Shown piece after piece: positions 1-6,313 of a DNA stretch of 11,165 bases. How positions within the stretch are numbered: position 1 is the first letter of the stretch; every line of letters begins with the position of its first letter. The stretch lies in NCBI GenBank assembly GCA_027311485.1, contig DAICYU010000007.1:13580-24744 (forward strand). Reading direction: 5' to 3'. The translations under genes were made by a program, and so were the position numbers. Origin of the DNA: Acetobacteraceae bacterium. GTDB lineage: Bacteria; Pseudomonadota; Alphaproteobacteria; Acetobacterales; Acetobacteraceae. A model generated the notes under the pieces. The model saw only the letters and a list, made by a program, of their open reading frames with translations. It was not told the origin of the DNA and made no database searches.

Positions 1-1
1 G

Positions 2-847
2 ATCGGGACTGGCTATGCAATTTCAGGTGGTAAATTCGCGGTAATTCTGCAGGCTATCGGGCCTGAACTGCTGACGATCCTCGGGTCAGGCGTCATGACC
101 GTGCTGATTAGTAACGAGATGTCGACAATCAAGAAGATCCTGGGTGGATTTAAGAAGATTTTCGCTGGATCGCGCTGGAAGAAGAGCGACTACGTCGATG
201 CCCTGTGCCTGGTGTTCCTGCTGGCGCGCGTCGCACGGCAGGAGGGAAACATGGCACTCGAAAAGCATATCGAGAACACGGAATCCTCGCCGATCTTCCA
301 GCGCTACACGCGTCTGTCCACCGATCCTTCACTCATTACGTTTATTGCTGATGTTTTCCGCAGTATTACCATGAATTTCACCGATGCACACACTGTCGGC
401 GAAATGATGGAAACGGAGCTTGAGAAGCGGCAGCATGAAGAGATGCGCGCCCCCAAAGCGCTGTCAATGATGGCGGACAGTCTCCCGGCGCTTGGCATCG
501 TTGCTGCCGTGCTGGGTGTTGTGAAGGCGATGGGCGCGATCAGCGAGCCGCCTGAGGTGCTGGGCGAAATGATCGGATCCGCCCTCGTTGGCACGTTGCT
601 GGGTGTTTTTCTCGCTTACGGTCTGGTGGGGCCGCTGGCCGCCCGTCTGAAAGGGGTGCTGGAGGAGGAGGCATCAATGCTCGGGATGGTTCGCCAGGTC
701 ATCGTGTCCCACCTGGAAGGGCTGGCGCCTCAACTCGCCGTCGAAGTTGGCCGCAAATCCGTGCCGAGTCGCTTTCAGCCGACCTTCGAGGAGCTTGATG
801 AGGTGGTCAACGAGGCTGCGAAAAGTATTCGCGCCAAGGCGGATTAG
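2..847 (+). CDS. motA: Flagellar motor stator protein MotA (5' end outside window)
   Basis: MotA is the inner-membrane stator subunit that, with MotB, couples ion flow to flagellar rotation. The reading frame is open from base 2 and already reads MotA-like before the first ATG at 95, so the gene is cut by the window edge; 281 residues are visible, against about 290 for a full protein. Counting from the ATG at 95, the cytoplasmic loop has Arg48 and Glu56 in RQEGNMALE, matching E. coli Arg90 and Glu98, which contact FliG. Pro131 (DSLPALGIV) and Pro180 (GLVGPLA) match the mechanistically important Pro173 and Pro222 and sit at the third and fourth membrane helices. The tail (VEVGRKSVPS, then FEELDEVV) is also family-typical. 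MotB is not the next gene. The next start lies 4 bases after the stop, indicating co-transcription. Identification is secure; only the true start is unknown. Confidence 0.95.
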   Translation: MGTGYAISGGKFAVILQAIGPELLTILGSGVMTVLISNEMSTIKKILGGFKKIFAGSRWKKSDYVDALCLVFLLARVARQEGNMALEKHIENTESSPIFQRYTRLSTDPSLITFIADVFRSITMNFTDAHTVGEMMETELEKRQHEEMRAPKALSMMADSLPALGIVAAVLGVVKAMGAISEPPEVLGEMIGSALVGTLLGVFLAYGLVGPLAARLKGVLEEEASMLGMVRQVIVSHLEGLAPQLAVEVGRKSVPSRFQPTFEELDEVVNEAAKSIRAKAD

Positions 848-851
848 ATCA

Positions 852-3125
852 ATGCGCCGCTTGCTCATCATCAGCCTGTCGATCGCGGGCTTCCTCTGCC
901 AAGCCCGCGATCCGGCAGGCGCGGAGGCTCTTCGGCCTTCGGCAGCCGCGGTGGCCAGCACGAAAGTGCGCCCGCTGCCGGTGGCAATCGCTTACTTCCA
1001 GCATCCTGATTTCGCCAGGGTCAATATTCTCGTCGGCAATCTGCCAACACCTGAGGTGCGAAATGTCGACGGCAGCGTGCAGGTTGTGCTTGCCACGGGC
1101 CAGCCACTGCGACTCTCCGAATACTATACCCGAGCGCGAGAGGTCGCCGGGATCGAATCCCGGGTCGAAGACGGGAAATCCTTCATCATCGTCCGGCTCA
1201 CCTGCGACTGTGACGTGAAGTCGGCCCGCGACGGCAAGATATTCAGCTTGCTGCTTCATGATGCCCCGAAAAGTACCGTAAAGGCACCGGCCAAGGAGCC
1301 GCCCGCCAACGATCAGGCCAAGAACGAGATCAAGCAGCTTCGTGAGGAACTTACTGCGAAACTGTCACAGTTGAATGCACCCCCGCCGACACCGAAACCT
1401 TCAGCACATGCCGGCGGCGGTACCGCTGCGCCCGCCCCCGCTATCGCGGCGGCACCGCCGGCGCCACCACCCCGGCCTGTCTGTGCCCCGGATTTCGACC
1501 TGAATACGTGGAAGAAGGAGGGGCGCTTCACGAAAGCGCTGACGGCGCTTCGGCATGCGGCGGCCAATTCCCACGAAGCTCCGCCGGAGATGGAGCAGTT
1601 GGCTGAGTTCTACCTTAGCAACGGCTTGGCAGGCGAAGCGCGGGAGGCGGCGCTGGCGGCGCTGGATACCGACACTCCGATCGCTGAGACGGACCGCATC
1701 CGGCTGCGCCGCGATGCAGATATTGCCAGCCTGTTGCGGGGGGACGTCATCGACGCAAAATCCCCCCTTCTGGCAGACCGGACCGATTGCGAGAGAACCG
1801 ACCTGCCCCTGTGGCGCGCTCTCGCGGGCGCGGCGGGACATGACGCCTTGGCTGTAGCGCGCGATGTGCATGCGGCCAGTCGGGCGCTTGGCAGTGTGCC
1901 GGAGCCTCTGTTGCAAGCATTTGCGTTCCGGCTTTCCGACGCTGCCGGCGACAATATCGCTGCCCTGCGCGATGTGGCGGATGCCGTGCGAAACGCTAGT
2001 CTAGGCACACCCGAGGACGAAGCTGCGCGCTTCCTCCTGCAAGCTCGGATCGCCCGGTCCGGTGGCGATACGGTTGACGAACGAGCGTTTCTGGATCGCG
2101 CCGCGCAGCACCCGGCAACCCTGCCTGGGTTGGTAGCCCGGGAGCGCCTGGCTGAACTGGGACTGGCGGGACAAGGTAGTACCGTATCCCATGATGAGTT
2201 GATGCTGGCCGATATGGCCCGGGTCTATCGGGGCGAACACATCGGCCGGGATGCCGCCGCCGCGCTCGCGGAGCACCATTTGCGGCTGGGCGACTATGCC
2301 GGCGCGCTGACGATCGCGGACCAAAGCGCCAGCCCGCATGGTGTCCGCGGCGCGGACAGTCGTGGCGCGGCGCTGGCGGCGAGGATTTTGCGCGTCCTGT
2401 TGGTCGACCCGCCGATCCCCAACTTGCCGGAGCCCAGCCGGCGCATCGCGCTCTACCTGAAATACGATGGCTATGGGACGCCGGGCCGTGCGGGCGACGA
2501 TATCCGGATGGGTGCCGCGCGCCTGATGTTGGACCAGGGCATGGCCTCCGCTGCGCTGGAAGTGGTGCACCAGCTCTCGGCCGAGGTGGCGGCGACTCCG
2601 CAGGGCAAGGCGATCCGTGCGTTGGCGGAAGCACGGGCCGGCGACCCGTCCGTGGCGCTGCTGCTGGTGCGTGATCTGCCTGAGTCGCCTGCCACCCAGC
2701 GGATCAGCGCGGATGCGCTGGAGAAGATGGAACGGCCGGCAGACGCCGCGCGGCAACTCGATGGACTGACCGGCATCGCCGATCAGACCCGGCGGGCCGA
2801 ACTGCTGTTCAGTGCCAAGGCGTGGGGGGCGGCGGCGGACGCCTATGCCACCTTGCTGCATGAGCCGACGCTGAGCGCCGAAGCCCGGAAGGAAGCAGCG
2901 GATCGTTACGGATTCGCGCTTGCATTATCCGGAACCAGCCCCGATCGCACACTGCTTCCTGCCAAGGACGCGCTGGCCGAGCGCATGATCTCGGCCTTGC
3001 CGCCTTCGGGCGGCGCCGCGGCGGCGGGCGGCGCATTGTCGCTGCCGACGATGAAGGCCGCGCTGGAACGTGCCAGGCGGATCGAAACACTTTTGCCACC
3101 GGTCAGCTCAGGTAAGGGGTCCTGA
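852..3125 (+). CDS. Large predicted periplasmic protein with beta-domain and helical repeats, function unknown
   Basis: I do not recognise a named family. The protein has 757 residues from the ATG at 852, which has an AGGCGG ribosome site at 837-842; an earlier in-frame start at 747 would lie deep inside motA. Residues 1-24 look like a signal peptide (basic start, hydrophobic core, AGA cleavage site). Residues 42-138 form a strand-rich domain opening with FQHPDFARVNILVG, reminiscent of AMIN-like envelope domains. Residues 156-175 are a short coiled coil, 176-210 a Pro/Ala linker, and the rest is Ala-rich amphipathic helix pairs resembling TPR or Sel1 repeats. The mature protein has only four cysteines (118, 120, 211, 313). 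It sits 4 bases after motA and 1 base before flgF, so a role in stator or basal-body function in the periplasm is inferred. A functional analogy to rhizobial MotC (periplasmic, MotB-associated) is possible but unproven. Confidence 0.85.
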   Translation: MRRLLIISLSIAGFLCQARDPAGAEALRPSAAAVASTKVRPLPVAIAYFQHPDFARVNILVGNLPTPEVRNVDGSVQVVLATGQPLRLSEYYTRAREVAGIESRVEDGKSFIIVRLTCDCDVKSARDGKIFSLLLHDAPKSTVKAPAKEPPANDQAKNEIKQLREELTAKLSQLNAPPPTPKPSAHAGGGTAAPAPAIAAAPPAPPPRPVCAPDFDLNTWKKEGRFTKALTALRHAAANSHEAPPEMEQLAEFYLSNGLAGEAREAALAALDTDTPIAETDRIRLRRDADIASLLRGDVIDAKSPLLADRTDCERTDLPLWRALAGAAGHDALAVARDVHAASRALGSVPEPLLQAFAFRLSDAAGDNIAALRDVADAVRNASLGTPEDEAARFLLQARIARSGGDTVDERAFLDRAAQHPATLPGLVARERLAELGLAGQGSTVSHDELMLADMARVYRGEHIGRDAAAALAEHHLRLGDYAGALTIADQSASPHGVRGADSRGAALAARILRVLLVDPPIPNLPEPSRRIALYLKYDGYGTPGRAGDDIRMGAARLMLDQGMASAALEVVHQLSAEVAATPQGKAIRALAEARAGDPSVALLLVRDLPESPATQRISADALEKMERPADAARQLDGLTGIADQTRRAELLFSAKAWGAAADAYATLLHEPTLSAEARKEAADRYGFALALSGTSPDRTLLPAKDALAERMISALPPSGGAAAAGGALSLPTMKAALERARRIETLLPPVSSGKGS

Positions 3126-3126
3126 C

Positions 3127-3879
3127 ATGGAAGGTCCGACTTACGTTACGCTATCTGCGCAGGTTGCGTTACAGAAACAGCTGGAGGTGGTGGCCAATAA
3201 CGTGGCCAATGCCAGTACCGCGGGCTTCAAGGCAGACCGGCAACTGTTCCAGAGCTACGTCGATCGCCTGAATGTTCCCGGCGGCAACGTCGCCTTCGTG
3301 CAGGATCGGGCGACCTATATCGATCAGGAAGCCGGACCGATCGAAACGACCGGCAATCCTACTGACATTGCCATCAAGGGGGATGGCTATCTGTCCGTCC
3401 AGACGCCCCAGGGAACCCAGTATACGCGAAATGGCCGGCTGCAGGTGGCGGCCGATGGCACGCTGACGGACGCGAGCGGCAGGCCAGTGTTGACGCCCGG
3501 TGGGGCCACGATGCAGCTGCCGCCAGGGTACTCCGGTTTGGAAATAAGAGCCGATGGCACAGTGATCGCGACGGTCGGCAATGCTCCGCAAAACGTTGGG
3601 CAGATCGGCACCTTCCGCCCTTCAAACCCGCAGGTCATGCGCAAGAGCGGGGACGGGCTGCTTGTGGCGCCGCCGATGGCCATGCAGCCGATTGACGACG
3701 GCGATCCAAATTCCCGTATCGTCCAGGGCGCGTTGGAAGGTTCGACAGTCAAACCGGTGACCGAGATCGCCAACATGTCGGCCCTGAGCAACGCGTATCA
3801 GCAGCTGCAATCGTTACTGAACGACGATAACGACCGCGAACAGAAGATGATTCAAACGCTTGGTACGCCTGCCGCGTAG
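3127..3879 (+). CDS. flgF: Flagellar basal-body rod protein FlgF
   Basis: FlgF is a proximal rod subunit of the flagellar axis, exported by the flagellar type III system without a cleaved signal. The 250-residue product starts at the ATG at 3127, preceded by AAGGGG at 3114-3119 and one base after the upstream stop. The N-terminus carries the rod-family signature LEVVANNVANASTAGFKA (about residues 19-36). The middle contains the beta-rich core with GNPTDIAIKGDGYLSV and YTRNGRLQVAADGTLTD, and the C-terminus has the helical EIANMSALSNAYQQLQSLL typical of FlgF and FlgG. It is shorter than FlgG, lacks the FlgG-specific insertion (GSLTETGNQLDLAI) and has the FlgF-like opening GPTYVTLSAQVAL, which favours FlgF. 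The 23-base gap to flgG and shared orientation suggest one operon. Confidence 0.93.
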   Translation: MEGPTYVTLSAQVALQKQLEVVANNVANASTAGFKADRQLFQSYVDRLNVPGGNVAFVQDRATYIDQEAGPIETTGNPTDIAIKGDGYLSVQTPQGTQYTRNGRLQVAADGTLTDASGRPVLTPGGATMQLPPGYSGLEIRADGTVIATVGNAPQNVGQIGTFRPSNPQVMRKSGDGLLVAPPMAMQPIDDGDPNSRIVQGALEGSTVKPVTEIANMSALSNAYQQLQSLLNDDNDREQKMIQTLGTPAA

Positions 3880-3902
3880 CCATTGCCTAGGAGCAGAAGC
3901 CC

Positions 3903-4688
3903 ATGATGCGTGCATTGACAATCGCTGCGACGGGTATGGAAGCGCAGCAGACCAACGTCGAGGTCATTTCCAACAATATTGCCAACGTCAGCACGACCGG
4001 CTTCAAGCGTCGCATGGCGGAATTTGAAGACTTGCTGTACCAGAACGTAACGCGTGTCGGGACCCAATCATCGGAGGCCGGGACCATCCTGCCAACCGGC
4101 ATGCAGCTGGGGCTGGGCGTCCGGCCGTCTGGCGTTACGCGGGTCACGACCCAGGGCTCATTGACTGAAACCGGCAATCAGCTTGACCTGGCGATCAACG
4201 GGCGGGGCTATTTTGGTATCAAGATGCCCAGCGGTGACATCGCCTATACGCGCGACGGCACATTCAAGCTCTCGGCGACCGGGCAAATCGTCAACAACGA
4301 AGGTTATCCGGTTGAGCCGGGAATAACGGTGGCGCCGACCGCAACAGCCGTGACGGTCAACACAGCAGGTCAGGTCATCGAAACCGCGCCAAACGGGACG
4401 CAGTCGACGATCGGCCAGTTGCAGCTTTTCAATTTTGTAAACGAAGCGGGATTGGATCCGCAGGGTGGTAACGATTTCCTGGAAACGCAGGCATCCGGGA
4501 CGCCGCTGCAGGGCATTCCAGCCAATCCCGGGTTCGGCACCATACAGCAGGGATATGTGGAATCTTCGAACGTAAATGTGGTTCAGGAGATGACCAACCT
4601 GATCAGCGCCCAGCGTGCCTATGAGATGAACAGCAAGGTCATCGAAGCGGCGGATCAGATGATGCAGACCACAACCCAGATTCGGTGA
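3903..4688 (+). CDS. flgG: Flagellar basal-body rod protein FlgG (distal rod)
   Basis: FlgG builds the distal rod that crosses the periplasm inside the P- and L-rings. The protein has 261 residues, the usual FlgG length. The N-terminus MMRALTIAATGMEAQQ and the rod motif VISNNIANVSTTGFKRR are nearly canonical; the FlgG-specific stretch TQGSLTETGNQLDLAINGRG and the C-terminal SSNVNVVQEMTNLISAQRAY are also present. Two ATG codons stand in tandem (3903 and 3906); an AGGAG ribosome site at 3889-3893 serves either, at 9 or 12 bases, and I chose the first for its better spacing. It lies between flgF and flgA, 7 bases before flgA. This is the best-conserved protein in the window. Confidence 0.97.
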   Translation: MMRALTIAATGMEAQQTNVEVISNNIANVSTTGFKRRMAEFEDLLYQNVTRVGTQSSEAGTILPTGMQLGLGVRPSGVTRVTTQGSLTETGNQLDLAINGRGYFGIKMPSGDIAYTRDGTFKLSATGQIVNNEGYPVEPGITVAPTATAVTVNTAGQVIETAPNGTQSTIGQLQLFNFVNEAGLDPQGGNDFLETQASGTPLQGIPANPGFGTIQQGYVESSNVNVVQEMTNLISAQRAYEMNSKVIEAADQMMQTTTQIR

Positions 4689-4695
4689 GCAGGAC

Positions 4696-5145
4696 ATGAC
4701 GCGCATTCGCTCATTGTATTTCGCCGGGGCGGCCCTGCTCGCGCTGTGCCAGGTGGCAGCAGCCGAGGATGTGTGGCATGCGGTCCATACCCTCGTTCCC
4801 GGCGATATTGTCCGTGGTGACGACGTTGTTGCGCAGGCGCCATCCGGCCGTCAACGCAACATCATGCCGGCCTCGGCGAAGATTATCGGACTGGAGGTCA
4901 AGCGCCGCATCTACGCAGGTCATGACGTGGATGAGCAGGATGTAGGGGCGGTGACCGCGGTCAAGGCAAGCACCACGGTCACGGTCTTGTGGAAGCGGGG
5001 CAACCTGTCTCTGGAATTGGAGGGGCGGGCGCTGGATGCCGGGGCAATCGGCGATGAAGTGCGGGTCCTGAACCCGGTTTCACTCCGCACCATTCGCGGG
5101 ACAGTGACCGGCGAGGGTATTGTGGAAGTGAACTCAGCACAATGA
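4696..5145 (+). CDS. flgA: Flagellar P-ring assembly chaperone FlgA
   Basis: FlgA is a periplasmic chaperone required for FlgI to assemble into the P-ring. The 149-residue product starts with a Sec signal peptide (MTRIRSLYFAGAALLALCQ, cleavage likely after VAAA). The mature part begins with the SAF-like pattern LVPGDIVRGDDVVAQ, followed by RRIYAGHDVDEQDV, and ends with IGDEVRVLNPVSLRTIRG and VTGEGIVEV, which match the C-terminal FlgA domain. It is at the short end for FlgA; alphaproteobacterial forms of this size are common. It starts 7 bases after flgG and its stop overlaps the flgH start in ATGA, implying translational coupling. In many relatives flgI follows flgA, but here flgH does, so the P-ring gene must be elsewhere. 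Confidence 0.9.
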   Translation: MTRIRSLYFAGAALLALCQVAAAEDVWHAVHTLVPGDIVRGDDVVAQAPSGRQRNIMPASAKIIGLEVKRRIYAGHDVDEQDVGAVTAVKASTTVTVLWKRGNLSLELEGRALDAGAIGDEVRVLNPVSLRTIRGTVTGEGIVEVNSAQ

Positions 5146-5882
5146 ACCTGCGGCGCCTTCTTGCCCCGATTGCGCTGACCGGCCTGCTGGCGTTCAGCGC
5201 CTGCGATACACTCGACCACTTTCAGAAGCCGCCGAACTTCAGCAAGCCCGGGGATGTCAATGTGATCCCGCCTACAGCGATGAATGAGCCGGTTATCAGG
5301 GCAGCCAACGTAGCGCCACTCGAGGCCATATCGCGCGGCTCACTCTGGCGTCCCGGCTCGAAGGCGTTCTTCCGCGACCAAAGGGCCCGCAATGTCGGGG
5401 ACCTTCTGACGGTGGCTGTCAACCTCCAGGAGCAGGCGGAATTTGCCAACCAGACCGCGTTGACCCGCACCACGGCAAACAGCCTGGGCATAACCAACCT
5501 GTTTGGCTTGTTTGGCAACGTGATCTCTCCCGCAGCCCTGACAAATCCCGAAATCAATATCGCCGGCAACGACAGCACGCAGGGACAGGGTGACATCAAG
5601 CGTATGGAAACGCTGACAGTGAATGTTGCCGCTACCGTTGTACGTGTCTTGCCGAACAACAACCTGGAAATCGCCGGCAGCCAGGAAATACGGCTAAATA
5701 ACGAACTGCGTGAGATGGAAATTCGCGGCATCGTCCGGCCCGAGGACATCGCGGCTGACAATACCATTTCATCCAATCGCGTTGCCGAGGCACGGATCGC
5801 CTATGGCGGCCGCGGCGTTTCCTCGGACCTCCAAAGGCCGACATGGGGACAGGATGTTCTCAATCGCGTATCGCCATTCTAA
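5142..5882 (+). CDS. flgH: Flagellar L-ring lipoprotein FlgH
   Basis: FlgH forms the L-ring bushing in the outer membrane around the distal rod. The 246-residue product has a lipoprotein signal peptide ending ...LLAFSAC, giving an acylated Cys21. Family hallmarks are GSLWRPGSKAFFRDQRARNVGDLL near residues 66-89 (the SLW...FxDxRAxxVGD block), the central ETLTVNVAATVVRVLPNNN, GSQEIRLNNELREMEIRGIVRP, and the tail NRVAEARIAYGGRG. The start overlaps the flgA stop by four bases. Two oddities: the lipobox has Phe at -3, and residue +2 after Cys is Asp, which in E. coli would favour inner-membrane retention, although FlgH must reach the outer membrane. The annotation itself is firm. Confidence 0.95.
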   Translation: MNLRRLLAPIALTGLLAFSACDTLDHFQKPPNFSKPGDVNVIPPTAMNEPVIRAANVAPLEAISRGSLWRPGSKAFFRDQRARNVGDLLTVAVNLQEQAEFANQTALTRTTANSLGITNLFGLFGNVISPAALTNPEINIAGNDSTQGQGDIKRMETLTVNVAATVVRVLPNNNLEIAGSQEIRLNNELREMEIRGIVRPEDIAADNTISSNRVAEARIAYGGRGVSSDLQRPTWGQDVLNRVSPF

Positions 5883-5895
5883 CCGACGGATCGAT

Positions 5896-5899
5896 GAGG
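5896..5899 (+). promoter_or_regulatory. Ribosome binding site GAGG deciding the FliL-like start
   Basis: GAGG lies 6 bases before the ATG at 5906. The alternative ATG at 5894 has no comparable site at a working distance, so the shorter start is preferred. Confidence 0.5.
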
Positions 5900-5905
5900 C
5901 GAACC

Positions 5906-6301
5906 ATGGCCATCACTACCCGCCGCCTGACTTTCGCCTTCATGGCTGCTGCTCCTTGGGCCATATCGTCCTGGGCTGCCGAATCCCCCAAACCGCCCAA
6001 ACCAACTTTCGTTCCGCTCGGCGAATTCACCATCAATCTGCCTGACGAAGGCTCGATGGGCTATGTCGTAATTGGCATCACGCTGGAAGCTGCGCCGGAT
6101 GCAGCAACCGATCTGAACGATATTGCGCCACGGCTGAAGGACCTGTGCATCAGCCGCCTTATGGCCATGGCGGCGCAGGGCATGCTTGCGCCCGGACATA
6201 CCGACCTCGTGATGATCAAGGCTTCCTTGTTTGACAGCATTTCCAAACTCCGCCCGAACGGCGTACGGGAAATTCTGATTACCCGTCTACTTTACGGCTA
6301 A
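5906..6301 (+). CDS. FliL-like flagellar basal-body-associated protein
   Basis: FliL proteins are periplasmic-facing, membrane-anchored partners of the stator that support torque and stator recruitment. From the ATG at 5906 the product has 131 residues. GAGG at 5896-5899, 6 bases upstream, favours this start over the in-frame ATG at 5894 and over one inside flgH. Residues 8-25 form a hydrophobic leader ending in a plausible signal-peptidase site (SSWAAES). The rest follows the FliL pattern: FVPLGEFTINLPD, a strand GYVVIGITLEAAPD, a helix DIAPRLKDLCISRLMAMAA, and the closing strand NGVREILITRLLYG, matching the typical VRDVLFxxFxVQ ending. In rhizobia fliL also follows flgH, which supports the call. 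It is shorter than most FliL proteins (150-180 residues), and the leader may be cleaved rather than act as an anchor. Divergent, so moderately sure. Confidence 0.62.
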   Translation: MAITTRRLTFAFMAAAPWAISSWAAESPKPPKPTFVPLGEFTINLPDEGSMGYVVIGITLEAAPDAATDLNDIAPRLKDLCISRLMAMAAQGMLAPGHTDLVMIKASLFDSISKLRPNGVREILITRLLYG

Positions 6302-6313
6302 CGGAACGCCGCC

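Noticed and set aside
747..851. Upstream in-frame start for the large envelope protein at 747
   Set aside because: It would overlap motA by 100 bases and put 35 basic residues before a clean signal peptide; the ATG at 852 has a ribosome site and follows the motA stop by 4 bases.
1401..2861. Long minus-strand open frames inside the envelope protein gene (1401-1916, 1996-2634, 2001-2861)
   Set aside because: They are low-complexity Arg/Pro/Gly-rich translations typical of the reverse of GC-rich genes, and the plus strand carries a coherent protein.
5710..6045. 111-residue open frame spanning the flgH end and the FliL-like start
   Set aside because: It overlaps two better-supported genes in another frame and its translation resembles nothing.
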